Of a stretch of DNA of 64,000 nt, positions 31,695 to 40,357 are shown in pieces. The position numbers and the translations under genes were made by a program. Within the stretch, counting starts at the first letter, position 1. Every line of letters starts with the position of its first letter. The stretch comes from Mesorhizobium sp. WSM4311 (GTDB lineage Bacteria > Pseudomonadota > Alphaproteobacteria > Rhizobiales > Rhizobiaceae): contig NZ_NSFV01000006.1 in NCBI RefSeq assembly GCF_002295115.1, forward strand, positions 136,501 through 200,500. The letters are read 5' to 3'. The notes under the pieces are model-generated. The model made no database searches and had not been told where the DNA came from. It saw only the letters and a program-made list of their open reading frames with translations.

Positions 31695-33269
31695 CTAAAG
31701 AATCTTCCATGCGATATAGACCAGCGTCAGCGCGATCACCCACAGCGCGACGCGGCCGGAGCGGCTGTAGCGCGCCTCGGCCTTGCCGACGGCACGCGCC
31801 GTGGTCTCGTCGAAACGCAGGCCGTGCTCGGCCATCAGGTCGATCTCGCGCGACAGCCGGTCGGTGCGGGCGGCAAGCTCCGGCGCCTGGCGGGCGAGCG
31901 TCAGCAGCGCCTTGGCGCCGTCGCGCGCATCGATCATCATGCTGCGGGGGCCAAGGTTTCCTGCGATCCAGCCGCCGACCACCGGCTCCGAGGTCTTCCA
32001 CATGTTGAAGGCCGGATCGAGCGTGCGCGCCACGCCCTCGACCACGACCATGGTCTTCTGCAACAGGATCAGTTCCGGCCGCGTCGCCATGTCGAAGAGT
32101 TCGGTCACCTCGAACAGCAGCGTCAGCAGCTTGGCCATGGAAATGGTCTCGGCCGGCTGGCCGTGGATCGGCTCGCCGATGGCGCGGATCGCTTGCGCGA
32201 AGGCCGCGACATTGTGCTGGCGCGGCACGTAGCCGGCCTCGAAATGCACTTCGGCGACGCGCAGATAATCACGCATGATGAAGCCGTAGAGGATTTCGGC
32301 GAGGAAGCGGCGCTCCTTCTTGCCGAGACGTCCGGCAATGCCGAGATCGACGGCGACGATGGTGCCGTCCTCCTCGACGAACAGATTGCCCGGATGCATG
32401 TCGGCGTGGAAGAAGCCGTCGCGCAGCGTATGGCGCAGGAATGACTGGACGAGATTGGCGGCGATCGCCTTCAGATCGTGGCCGGCCTCCTCCAGGCCTG
32501 CGATGTTGTTCATCTTGACGCCGTCGACCCATTCCATGGTCAAAACGTCACGGCCGGTGCGCTCCCAGTCGACGGATGGCACGCGGAAGCCCGGATCGTC
32601 CTTGGTGTTCTCCCCAAGTTCGGAGAGCGCCGCCGCCTCGAGGCGCAAATCCATCTCGATCTTGGTTGTCTGCGCCAGCGTCTCGGTCACCTCGACAGGC
32701 CGCAGTCGGCGCGAGGAGGGGATGTATTTCTCCTGCAGGTGGGCGGCGAGGAAATAACTTTCGAGATCCTGGAAGAAGCGGCGGCGCACGCCGGGCCGGA
32801 TGACCTTCACCGCGACCTTGGCGGCAGCGCCATCATGGATGGCTTCGGCGGCATGGACCTGGGCGATCGAAGCGGCGGCGACGGGGTCGCCGAACTCGGC
32901 GTAGAGATCACTCACCTTGCGCCCGAGCGAGGCTTCGATGGCCGCTACCGCCTCAGTTCTCGGGAAGGTGTGCATCTTGTCCTGCAACATGGCGAGATCG
33001 AGCGCCATGTCGTTGCCGACGACGTCGGGCCGCGTTGCCAGGAACTGGCCGAGCTTGACATAGGACGGGCCGAGCCGGACCACCGCCTTGGCCAGCCGGT
33101 CGCTGCGCTGATAGGCGAGCGCGCGGCGGCGGGTGAACAGCCGCGCCAGCCGCCAGCCGAATTTCGGCAGGCCGGAGAGTTCCTCGCCCGGCAGGGCGGC
33201 GATGACGCCCTCGCGCACCAGCACCCAACCGGCCCGTGCGAGCCTGAAACCGGCGCCGACGCTGCTCAT
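31695..33269 (-). CDS. ubiB: UbiB, atypical kinase-like protein of ubiquinone synthesis
   Basis: A 524-residue ABC1/ADCK-family protein needed for ubiquinone biosynthesis; it has ATPase activity and helps extract or present lipid intermediates. The family KxGQ motif is at residues 72-75 (KLGQFLATRPD), AAASIAQVHAA is the Ala-rich loop, and HADMHPGNLFVEEDG and AVDLGIAGRL are the catalytic-loop and DFG-like segments. A C-terminal membrane helix (VALWVIALTLVYIAWKIL) anchors it. ATG at 33269 gives MSSVGAGFRLARAGW; ATG at 33302 is an alternative. It follows ubiE by 67 bases and precedes coaBC, a common rhizobial order. Confidence 0.95.
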   Translation of the reverse strand: MSSVGAGFRLARAGWVLVREGVIAALPGEELSGLPKFGWRLARLFTRRRALAYQRSDRLAKAVVRLGPSYVKLGQFLATRPDVVGNDMALDLAMLQDKMHTFPRTEAVAAIEASLGRKVSDLYAEFGDPVAAASIAQVHAAEAIHDGAAAKVAVKVIRPGVRRRFFQDLESYFLAAHLQEKYIPSSRRLRPVEVTETLAQTTKIEMDLRLEAAALSELGENTKDDPGFRVPSVDWERTGRDVLTMEWVDGVKMNNIAGLEEAGHDLKAIAANLVQSFLRHTLRDGFFHADMHPGNLFVEEDGTIVAVDLGIAGRLGKKERRFLAEILYGFIMRDYLRVAEVHFEAGYVPRQHNVAAFAQAIRAIGEPIHGQPAETISMAKLLTLLFEVTELFDMATRPELILLQKTMVVVEGVARTLDPAFNMWKTSEPVVGGWIAGNLGPRSMMIDARDGAKALLTLARQAPELAARTDRLSREIDLMAEHGLRFDETTARAVGKAEARYSRSGRVALWVIALTLVYIAWKIL

Positions 33270-33336
33270 GGCCGCACCAAGGCCGGTTCTTGAGACCGGC
33301 ATGAGCCATATCGAGAATGGGAAATGCGGGCCAGCC

Positions 33337-34113
33337 TCAAAGCTTCCAGCCCGAATGAAGCGCGGCAATACCGCCGGAATAGTTGCGGAAGGAAACACGG
33401 TCGAAACCGGCGCGGGAAATCATTGCCGCGAAATTCTGCTGGTTGGGGAATTTCGCGATCGATTCAACCAGATAGGAATAGGGCTCGCCGTCGCCGGTAA
33501 CCATCTTGCCGATCTTGGGGATGGCATTGAACGACCAGGCTTCATAGGCCTTGTCGAGCAACGGCATCTCGACCTCGGAAAATTCCAGGCACAGGAACCG
33601 GCCGCCGGGCTTCAACACGCGGAACGCTTCTGCGAGCGCGACATCGATGCGCGGCACGTTGCGGATGCCGAATGCGATGGTGTAGGCGTCGAAGGTGGCG
33701 TCGGTGAAGGGCAGTTCCTCGGCATTGGCCTCGACGAAATCGGTGTTGCCGGACAGGCCTTTCTTTTCGGCCCGGTCGCGGCCGACAGCGAGCATCGAGC
33801 CGTTGATGTCGAGCACGGTGGCGTGGGCGCTGCCATGGCTGGCATCGACGATGCGGAAGGCAATGTCGCCGGTGCCGCCGGCCACATCCAGGACCTTCCA
33901 GCCCGCCCGCTTCGGCGGATTGAGCCAGGTGACCATGGCATCCTTCCACAGCCGGTGCAGGCCGGCCGACATCAGGTCGTTCATCAGGTCGTAGCGATTG
34001 GCGACCTTGTGGAAAACATCGTTGACCAGGGACTGCTTCTCGCCTTCCCCCACACGCTTGAAACCATAGGAGGTTTCCATGCCGCCCGCGGCCGTGGTTC
34101 TCTCAACTGACAT
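33337..34113 (-). CDS. ubiE: Ubiquinone/menaquinone methyltransferase UbiE
   Basis: A 258-residue SAM-dependent C-methyltransferase acting on the demethoxyubiquinol ring. N-terminal signature YGFKRVGEGEKQSLVNDVFHKVANRYDLMNDLMSAGLHRLWKD, SAM motif VLDVAGGTGDIAFRI, and the second family signature RVLKPGGRFLCLEFSEVE are all present. It stands first in the ubiE-ubiB pair on the minus strand; the 134-base upstream gap to the divergent adenosine deaminase gene should hold both promoters. Confidence 0.97.
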   Translation of the reverse strand: MSVERTTAAGGMETSYGFKRVGEGEKQSLVNDVFHKVANRYDLMNDLMSAGLHRLWKDAMVTWLNPPKRAGWKVLDVAGGTGDIAFRIVDASHGSAHATVLDINGSMLAVGRDRAEKKGLSGNTDFVEANAEELPFTDATFDAYTIAFGIRNVPRIDVALAEAFRVLKPGGRFLCLEFSEVEMPLLDKAYEAWSFNAIPKIGKMVTGDGEPYSYLVESIAKFPNQQNFAAMISRAGFDRVSFRNYSGGIAALHSGWKL

Positions 34114-34247
34114 TTTTTTGATCCGTCATAAAACCGGCGGGACCATAGCCGATCGATGCTGTGGGCGCTATTGTTTAAGGCGCGGTGTTCAGCCGCGCTT
34201 CCAGGTGGTGGGTTTTCAAGACCTGGACTGACCGACGGGATGTTTGA

Positions 34248-35222
34248 ATGCCTTTGAAAGCGGAACTGCACTGCCATATTGAAGGGGCAGCGGCGCCAGA
34301 GCTCGTCATCCGCCAGGCGCAGAAATACGGCGAGGATGCCTCGCCCTATATCCAGAACGGTTCCTTCGTCTGGCACGATTTTACGTCCTTCCTCGCGGCT
34401 TACGATTTTTCCGCCGATCTGTTCCGCACCGAAGAGGATTACGCGCGGCTGGCCGATCACTATCTGACCAGTCTTGCCCGCGATGGCGCCATCTATTCCG
34501 AAGTCTTCACCTCGCCGGACCATGCGACGAAAGCCGGGCTATCGCCCAAGGCCTATACCGATGCGCTGGGCGAAGGCATGCTGCGCGCCAAGGCCAAGAC
34601 CGGCATTGAGGGCCGCATGATCGTCACCGGCGTGCGCCATGTCGGCGTGGAATCGATCGAACGGGCGGCACGCTTCGCGGCGCGCTGCGGGAATCCGCTG
34701 GTCACTGGCTTCGGCGTTGCCGGCGACGAACGCGTGGGCGAGATGGAGGACTATGTCAGGGCTTTCGAGATCGCGCGCGAGGCCGGGCTCGGCATCACCA
34801 TCCATGCCGGCGAGCTGACGGGCTGGGAGACGGTCCAGGCGGCGCTTGACCATATCCGCCCCTCGCGCATCGGCCACGGCGTGCGCGCTATCGAGAACCC
34901 GGACCTTGTCCGGCGCATCGCCGACGAAGGCATCGTCCTGGAGTGCTGCCCCGGCTCCAACATCGCGCTCAAGGTGTTCGACAGTTTTGACGACCATCCG
35001 TTTCCCGCCTTGCAGGCGGCCGGCTGCAAGGTGACGCTCAACTCCGACGACCCGCCCTATTTCTGGACGTCGTTGAAGCGAGAATACGATATCGCGGCGG
35101 AGCATTTTGCGATGAACGAAAAGGCGCTTGCCGCCGTCACCAGAACCGCCATCGAAGCCGCCTTTGTCGACAGGAAGACCAAAGCGGCACTTCTAGCCCG
35201 GCTGAACGGCGCGGCGCGCTGA
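34248..35222 (+). CDS. add: Adenosine deaminase
   Basis: A 324-residue zinc amidohydrolase that turns adenosine (or deoxyadenosine) into inosine. Zinc ligands are the His pair in ELHCHIEGA (His8, His10), a His in ITIHAGELTG with the catalytic Glu, and Asp in LNSDDPPYF; the HGVRAI segment carries the catalytic His. Length is near the bacterial norm of about 330. The first Met fits the domain start exactly. Product inosine would feed the purine nucleoside phosphorylase at 37984-38793. upp follows on the same strand after 126 bases. It could also be an adenine deaminase-like member; the motif spacing favours adenosine. Confidence 0.92.
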   Translation: MPLKAELHCHIEGAAAPELVIRQAQKYGEDASPYIQNGSFVWHDFTSFLAAYDFSADLFRTEEDYARLADHYLTSLARDGAIYSEVFTSPDHATKAGLSPKAYTDALGEGMLRAKAKTGIEGRMIVTGVRHVGVESIERAARFAARCGNPLVTGFGVAGDERVGEMEDYVRAFEIAREAGLGITIHAGELTGWETVQAALDHIRPSRIGHGVRAIENPDLVRRIADEGIVLECCPGSNIALKVFDSFDDHPFPALQAAGCKVTLNSDDPPYFWTSLKREYDIAAEHFAMNEKALAAVTRTAIEAAFVDRKTKAALLARLNGAAR

Positions 35223-35348
35223 TTTTCTTCCGACAAAGCTGTGGTCGATGGCGGCCAAGCGGTTCCTTGGCCGGTCCATAGTCGCTAGGGTCGTTCCAGC
35301 TGCCTGAAGCGCGTCCGCGCGCCGGGCGACACGCATCAGGAGAACATC

Positions 35349-35978
35349 ATGAAGGGCGTCACCGTCGTCGACCATCCCCTTGTCCAGCACAAGCTGACCA
35401 TCATGCGCAAGAAGGAGACGTCCACGGCCGGTTTCAGGCGGCTGTTGCGCGAGATATCGCTGCTGCTCGGCTACGAGGTCACGCGCAATCTCGAGCTGAC
35501 GACGACAACGATCGAAACGCCGATCGAGACCATGGAAGCGCCGACGCTGGAGGGCAAGAAGCTGGTGTTCGCTTCGGTGCTGCGCGCCGGCAACGGGCTG
35601 CTGGAAGGCCTGCTCGACCTGGTGCCGGCGGCGCGCGTCGCCCATATCGGCCTCTATCGCGACCACGAGACGCTGGAGGCGGTCGAATATTTCTTCAAGG
35701 CGCCAAGCGATCTCGCCGACCGGCTGGTGATCGTCGTCGATCCGATGCTGGCGACGGCCAATTCGGCGATCGCGGCGATCGACAAACTGAAAGGGCGCGG
35801 CGCCACCAACATCCGCTTCCTCTGCCTTTTGGCGGCGCCCGAAGGCATCGAGCGTTTCACCAAGGCGCATCCGGACGTTCCGGTCTTCACGGCCTCTATC
35901 GACCGCCAGCTCAACGAGAAGGGCTACATCATGCCCGGCCTCGGCGACGCCGGCGACCGCATGTACGGGACGAAATAG
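35349..35978 (+). CDS. upp: Uracil phosphoribosyltransferase
   Basis: A 209-residue enzyme that joins uracil and PRPP to make UMP. N-terminus GVTVVDHPLVQHKLTIMRKKETSTAGFRRLLREIS is diagnostic, and the C-terminal uracil-binding motif YIMPGLGDAGDRMYGTK is intact. The PRPP loop reads VDPMLATANSA, with AN in place of the GG of most members (DPMLATGGS), a substitution common among alphaproteobacteria as far as I recall. It completes salvage of uracil released by deoA from uridine/deoxyuridine. Gene is 126 bases after add. Confidence 0.95.
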   Translation: MKGVTVVDHPLVQHKLTIMRKKETSTAGFRRLLREISLLLGYEVTRNLELTTTTIETPIETMEAPTLEGKKLVFASVLRAGNGLLEGLLDLVPAARVAHIGLYRDHETLEAVEYFFKAPSDLADRLVIVVDPMLATANSAIAAIDKLKGRGATNIRFLCLLAAPEGIERFTKAHPDVPVFTASIDRQLNEKGYIMPGLGDAGDRMYGTK

Positions 35979-36100
35979 CAGCAGGCCAAGTTGCCTCGTA
36001 CTGTTTACCGAATATTTACGCAACGGCGCGGTTTTAGCCCCCGTTAAAGCGGCAAATACCATGCCGGGGCTAAACGATTGGCTCTCACGAAGGCCGATCC

Positions 36101-36664
36101 ATGCTGCGCAAGCTTCTCATCCTTGGCGTTTTCGCCGGTACATCGGCATCGATACCGGTTGTGTATCAGTCGAACCCGCAAATCATCGAAAACCTGCTGA
36201 AATCGACGGCGACGAGCAAACCCGCGATCGAAACCCAACAGGACGTCAATCTGGCATCGGTGCCCGACAAGCCGGCGGCGCCGTTGGCGCTCGGCCGCAA
36301 GGTCGTCGTCACGGCGGACGAGCGCGGACACTTTTCGTCGGCCTTCAAGCTCAACGGACGTCAGGTCGACGCCATGATCGATACCGGCGCCACGCTGGTC
36401 GCCATCAACACCTCGACGGCACGCAGGATTGGCCTGTCGCTGAACCCTTCCGACTTCAGTCACGAGGTCAGCACCGCCAATGGCTCGATCAAGGCCGCCG
36501 TGGCAATGATCGACCGGCTGCAGATCGGCAGCATCACGGTCAATGACGTCCAGACCATCGTGCTCGACGACAAGGCGCTGCACATCAACCTGATCGGTAT
36601 GAGCTTCCTCAATCGGCTTGGCAAATTCCAGGCCGAGAATGGCACGCTGCTGCTCGTTCAGTAG
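36101..36664 (+). CDS. Retropepsin-like aspartic protease (TIGR02281 family)
   Basis: A 187-residue protein with an N-terminal hydrophobic segment (about residues 4-20), a linker, then a single-domain clan AA protease with the active Asp in VDAMIDTGATLVAINTSTARRIGL. A flexible flap-like AVAMIDRLQIGSITVNDVQTIVLDD and the closing hydrophobic NLIGMSFLNRLGKF follow. Retropepsin-like enzymes work as dimers; this group is usually membrane-anchored and faces the periplasm. Its substrate is unknown. The stop codon abuts that of converging deoA with no bases between. Confidence 0.88.
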   Translation: MLRKLLILGVFAGTSASIPVVYQSNPQIIENLLKSTATSKPAIETQQDVNLASVPDKPAAPLALGRKVVVTADERGHFSSAFKLNGRQVDAMIDTGATLVAINTSTARRIGLSLNPSDFSHEVSTANGSIKAAVAMIDRLQIGSITVNDVQTIVLDDKALHINLIGMSFLNRLGKFQAENGTLLLVQ

Positions 36665-37984
36665 TCAGCCGCGCGGAAGTATCCGCCGGATGACCGACTT
36701 GTCGGCGGCCGGCTTTGACGGCCCAATCGCATAGGCCGAAACCACGGTGGCGGCGGCCGCCTCGGCACCGGAGGGCGAGCGGGCGTGGACCAGTGCCAGC
36801 GCGTCTCCGGCATGGACTTCCGCGCCTATGGGCAGCAGCCTGGTGATGCCGACGCTGGGGTCGATCTTGTCGTCAGGCCTCGTGCGCCCGCCGCCCAGGC
36901 CAACCACCGCAAGGCCGATGTCGCGGGTGGCGATGCCGGTGACGAAGCCGTCCGTCGTCGCCCTGACCGCGAATTCCGTGGCTGCCACGGCCAAATATTT
37001 TTCCGGCTTCTCGATGAAATCGGCGGGGCCGCCGAGCACCGCCACCATGCGGGCGAAGGTGGCGGCGGCGCGGCCGCTGGTGAGCGTCTCGGTGGCGCGC
37101 CGCAAGCCATCCTGGTTGGACGACACCAGTCCCGTCGACTGCAGCATTTCGGCGGCCAGCGCCAGCGTCACATCCTCCAGCCGCCGGTCGCGCAGACGGC
37201 CGGTGAGGAAATCGACGGCGCTGCGCACCTCGACGGCATTGCCGGCGGCCGAGGCCAGCGGTTCGTTCATGCCGGTGATCAGCGCCGAGACCTTCAGTCC
37301 GGCGCCGCTGGCGACCTCGACCAGGCTGTTGGCGAGCGCGGTCGCGTCGCGCGACTTCTCCATGAAGGCGCCATTGCCGACCTTGACGTCGAGCACCAGC
37401 GAGCCCAGACCGGCGGCCAGCTTCTTGGACAGGATCGAGGCGGTGATCAGCGGGACCGACTCCACGGTGCCGGTGACGTCGCGTATGGCATAGAGCCGGC
37501 GGTCGGCAGGCGCCAGATCGGCGGTCTGGCCGATGATGGCGCAGCCGGTTTCCAGCACCGCCTGGCGAAACAACGCGAGATCGGGCTGGGTGATGTAGCC
37601 GGGGATCGCATCCATCTTGTCCAGAGTGCCGCCGGTATGACCAAGGCCGCGGCCCGAAATCATCGGCACATAGGCGCCGCAGGCGGCGACGATCGGCGCC
37701 AGCATCAGCGAGACATTGTCGCCGACGCCACCGGTCGAATGCTTGTCGGTGACCGGGCCGGGCAGGTCCGACCAGTCGAGCACGTCGCCGGAATCGCGCA
37801 TGGCCAGCGTCAACGCCACGGCCTCGTCGCGGTTCATGCCGTTGAAGAACACCGCCATGGCGAAAGCCGCGGCCTGGCCATCGGTGACGGCGCCCGAGGT
37901 CACGCCGCCGATGAAGGCAGCGATTTCACCGGCCGAGAGCCTGTGACCGTCTCGCTTGTGGCGGATGATTTCCTGCGGAAGCAT
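36665..37984 (-). CDS. deoA: Thymidine phosphorylase
   Basis: A 439-residue enzyme that splits thymidine, deoxyuridine or uridine to base and (deoxy)ribose-1-phosphate. The signature VTDKHSTGGVGDNVSLMLAPIVAACG, the catalytic region SGRGLGHTGGTLDKMDAIPG, and DVKVGNGAFM are intact. The ATG (37984) overlaps the TGA of the upstream purine phosphorylase gene (ATGA), so translation is coupled. It is the last gene of a six-gene nucleoside operon that begins with ABC transporter genes near 43026. No deoC or deoB is in the window to process the sugar phosphate. Confidence 0.96.
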   Translation of the reverse strand: MLPQEIIRHKRDGHRLSAGEIAAFIGGVTSGAVTDGQAAAFAMAVFFNGMNRDEAVALTLAMRDSGDVLDWSDLPGPVTDKHSTGGVGDNVSLMLAPIVAACGAYVPMISGRGLGHTGGTLDKMDAIPGYITQPDLALFRQAVLETGCAIIGQTADLAPADRRLYAIRDVTGTVESVPLITASILSKKLAAGLGSLVLDVKVGNGAFMEKSRDATALANSLVEVASGAGLKVSALITGMNEPLASAAGNAVEVRSAVDFLTGRLRDRRLEDVTLALAAEMLQSTGLVSSNQDGLRRATETLTSGRAAATFARMVAVLGGPADFIEKPEKYLAVAATEFAVRATTDGFVTGIATRDIGLAVVGLGGGRTRPDDKIDPSVGITRLLPIGAEVHAGDALALVHARSPSGAEAAAATVVSAYAIGPSKPAADKSVIRRILPRG

Positions 37985-38793
37985 CAGCTCTCCAGCAGTC
38001 CGTCGCGGAACACTCTGTGCAGGACCGTTGCCAGCCGCGACCCGCCGACCGGCGCCATGTCCTTGGTCTCCTGGTGCGAAAGCTCGGCTCCGGTCATGCC
38101 GGCCGCCAGATTGGTGATGACCGAACAGGCGGCGACGCGCAGGCCAAGGAAGCGGGCGAGAATGACTTCCGGAACGGTCGACATGCCGACGGCGTTGGCG
38201 CCCATGATGCGCGCCATGCGGATTTCGGCCGGCGTTTCGAAGCACGGGCCGGAAAACCACATATAGACGCCCTTGTGCAACGCGGTGCCGGTTGCCTTGG
38301 CGGCGCGTTCGATCGCCTTGCGGATGCCGGCATCATAGGCTTCGGTCAGGCCGACGAAGCGGCGGTCGCTGGGCTCGCCGATCAGCGGATTGCTGCCGGA
38401 GAAATTGATGTGGTCGGTGAGCATCATCACCGAGCCCGGCGGCATGTCCGGGTCGACCGAACCGGCGGCGTTGGTGAGGATCAGTTTGGTGATGCCGATG
38501 CCGGCGAGCACTTCCAGCACCGGGCGCATCGCCGCCGCGTTGCCGTGCTCGTAATAATGGGCGCGGCCGGACAGCATCAGCACCGGCTTGCCGGCAAACA
38601 GGCCCGCCACCACTTCGCCGGCATGGCCGCTGACGCCGCTTCTGGGAAAGCCGGGCAGGTCGGCATAGGGGACGCGGATCGGGTGCTCGATCCGGTCGAC
38701 AAGGACACCGAGGCCCGATCCCAGCACCAGCGCCGTCGACGGCGCCAGGCCGTCCAGCCTTTCGATGAGATGGTCCACCGCCTTTTCGGTCAT
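37984..38793 (-). CDS. punA: Purine-nucleoside phosphorylase
   Basis: A 269-residue trimeric-type phosphorylase that splits inosine and guanosine. The N-terminal phosphate loop VLGSGLGVLVDRI, phosphate-binding GRAHYYEHG and the TNAAGSVDPDMPPGSVMMLTDHINFSGSNPL block are typical; the purine-binding YMWFSGPCFETPAEIRMARIMGANAVGMSTVPEVI is complete. It lies between cdd and deoA, overlapping the latter by one base of start/stop (ATGA). Works after adenosine deaminase in the salvage route. Confidence 0.95.
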   Translation of the reverse strand: MTEKAVDHLIERLDGLAPSTALVLGSGLGVLVDRIEHPIRVPYADLPGFPRSGVSGHAGEVVAGLFAGKPVLMLSGRAHYYEHGNAAAMRPVLEVLAGIGITKLILTNAAGSVDPDMPPGSVMMLTDHINFSGSNPLIGEPSDRRFVGLTEAYDAGIRKAIERAAKATGTALHKGVYMWFSGPCFETPAEIRMARIMGANAVGMSTVPEVILARFLGLRVAACSVITNLAAGMTGAELSHQETKDMAPVGGSRLATVLHRVFRDGLLES

Positions 38794-38823
38794 TGCAGCC
38801 CGCTCTTCATTTGAGCCAATTCC

Positions 38824-39216
38824 TCATTTCAAGATGTCGCCGCGGAAACCATAGGGCAGCATGTCACCCATGGTCACGGTCTCGGCCACGCCCGTATTGT
38901 CGCAGAGGTAGAGTTTTGTGTCCGGTTGGCAGAATTCGGCCAGCCGCTGGCGGCACCCGCCGCAGGGCGAGCATTTGGCCATGCGTTCGGCAAGGACGGC
39001 TATTTCGACGATCTTGCCGCCGCCGCCCATAATGTAGTGGCCGAGCGCGGTGGTCTCGGCGCACCAGCCTTCCGGATAGGAGGCGACTTCGATGTTGGCG
39101 CCGGTGAAGACGCGTCCGTCCTCGGTGCGCAAGGCCGCGCCCACCGGAAATTTCGAGTAGGGCGCATAGGCCTTGGCCATGGCGGCTCTGGCCGCTTCGA
39201 ACAGATCATGCGACAT
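38824..39216 (-). CDS. cdd: Cytidine deaminase
   Basis: A 130-residue homotetrameric-type zinc enzyme converting cytidine or deoxycytidine to uridine. Zinc ligands and catalytic Glu are in GWCAETTALGHYI (Cys-Ala-Glu) and CSPCGGCRQRLAEF (PCxxC). Start at 39216 (MSHDLFEAARAAMAKAYAPYSKFPVGAAL) is usual; the frame runs further upstream without support. It sits 30 bases before punA. Between it and the upstream permease are 168 bases with three palindromic segments, so operon continuity across that gap is plausible but not certain. Confidence 0.95.
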   Translation of the reverse strand: MSHDLFEAARAAMAKAYAPYSKFPVGAALRTEDGRVFTGANIEVASYPEGWCAETTALGHYIMGGGGKIVEIAVLAERMAKCSPCGGCRQRLAEFCQPDTKLYLCDNTGVAETVTMGDMLPYGFRGDILK

Positions 39217-39249
39217 TTCAGTTGTTCTCTCCGATGATCGTGTCCAAAA

Positions 39250-39272
39250 CCCGGCGCGAGGCACGCGCCGGG
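39250..39272. terminator. Strong hairpin between the nucleoside permease and cdd
   Basis: CCCGGCGCG (39250-39258) and CGCGCCGGG (39264-39272) form a perfect 9-bp GC-rich stem with a 5-base loop, 34 bases before the cdd start on the minus strand. No T-run follows. It could terminate or pause transcripts coming from the ABC genes, or stabilise the downstream mRNA. Confidence 0.45.
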
Positions 39273-39282
39273 CCCTCAACCC

Positions 39283-39326
39283 TTAAAGCGCGTCGCGTCG
39301 AAACGGATTCAGGCGATGCGCTTTAA
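39283..39326. repeat. Intergenic palindrome, TTAAAGCGC type
   Basis: TTAAAGCGCGTCGC on the left and GCGATGCGCTTTAA on the right pair around GTCGAAACGGATTCAG. I know this motif as a common dispersed repeat of Mesorhizobium intergenic regions; one copy is seen here. Confidence 0.65.
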
Positions 39327-39337
39327 CTCTCTGTTTT

Positions 39338-39385
39338 ATGCATGTCGTTCTCCCAAAACCGAGGTCACTTTTGGGCGACATGCAT
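39338..39385. repeat. Intergenic palindrome, ATGCATGTCG type
   Basis: ATGCATGTCG (39338-39347) pairs with CGACATGCAT (39376-39385), and inside CCCAAAA pairs with TTTTGGG. It reaches the stop codon of the permease gene. Also a known Mesorhizobium intergenic repeat type. Together with the preceding element it forms a mosaic of adjacent palindromes. Confidence 0.65.
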
Positions 39386-40356
39386 TAGCGTTCCTTGACA
39401 TAGGGCACGCCGCCGGCACGCGGCGGGATGGCTTTGCCGATGAAGCCGGCGAGCAGGATGACGGTGAGGATATAGGGCAAGGCCTGCATGAACTGCACCG
39501 GCACCTTGCCGATGATCGGCAAGGGTGATCCCTGCAGGCGGATCGCCGCAGCGTCGAGGAAACCGAACAGCAGGCAAGCGAACATGGCGTTGACCGGCTT
39601 CCACTTGGCGAAGATCAGCGCTGCCAGCGCGATGTAGCCCTTGCCGGCGGTCATATCCTTCACGAAGCCGCCATTCTGCACCATCGACAGATAGGCGCCG
39701 GCGACGCCGGTGAGGATGCCGGTGCAGATCAGGGCGCGGTAGCGCAGCCAGGCGACCGAAATGCCGGCGGTGTCGACGGCGGCCGGGTTCTCGCCGACGG
39801 CGCGCAGCCTGAGGCCGAAGCGGGTGCGGAACAGCACCCACCAGGTGAACGGCACCATCAGGAAGGCGAGGTAGACCAGCAGCGAATGGCCCGAGATCAG
39901 TTCCGCATAGATCGGCCCGATGATCGGCACGTCCCTGACCGCCTCGGCGCCGGGCCAGACAATCGCGTCGAACCGTTCGCCCGGCTGCAGCGCCGGCGTG
40001 CGCCCGCCCTGCTGGAACCAGGCCTGACCGAGGATGATGGTCGAACCGGCGGCGATGAAATTGATCGCCACGCCGGAAACGATCTGGTTGCCGCGGTGGG
40101 TGATCGAGGCGAAGCCGTGCACCATGGCGAAGGCGACCGAAATCAGGATCGCCATGCCGAGGCCGATAAAGGCCGAATGGAACACGGAAGCTGCGGCGGC
40201 GCCGGCGAAGGCGCCGACCAGCATCTTGCCTTCCAGCCCGATGTCGAAGATGCCGGAGCGCTCGGAAAAGAGGCCGGCGAGGCAGGCGAGCAGCAATGGC
40301 ACCGACAAGCGGATGGTCGAGTCCAATATCTGCACGATGGCGATAAAGACATCCAT
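39385..40356 (-). CDS. Nucleoside ABC transporter permease (second permease)
   Basis: A 323-residue BPD_transp_2-type inner-membrane permease with about nine helices. Key stretch LLACLAGLFSERSGIFDIGLEGKMLVGAFAGAAA is typical of the YufQ/NupC-like partner in guanosine/nucleoside importers; LRAVGENPAAVDTAGISVAWLRYRALICTGILTGVAGAYL is the conserved cytoplasmic EAA-like loop that meets the ATPase. It is separated from the other permease by one base. With the BMP-family binding protein and neighbours cdd, punA and deoA, the substrate is most likely nucleosides. Confidence 0.92.
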   Translation of the reverse strand: MDVFIAIVQILDSTIRLSVPLLLACLAGLFSERSGIFDIGLEGKMLVGAFAGAAAASVFHSAFIGLGMAILISVAFAMVHGFASITHRGNQIVSGVAINFIAAGSTIILGQAWFQQGGRTPALQPGERFDAIVWPGAEAVRDVPIIGPIYAELISGHSLLVYLAFLMVPFTWWVLFRTRFGLRLRAVGENPAAVDTAGISVAWLRYRALICTGILTGVAGAYLSMVQNGGFVKDMTAGKGYIALAALIFAKWKPVNAMFACLLFGFLDAAAIRLQGSPLPIIGKVPVQFMQALPYILTVILLAGFIGKAIPPRAGGVPYVKER

Positions 40357-40357
40357 C

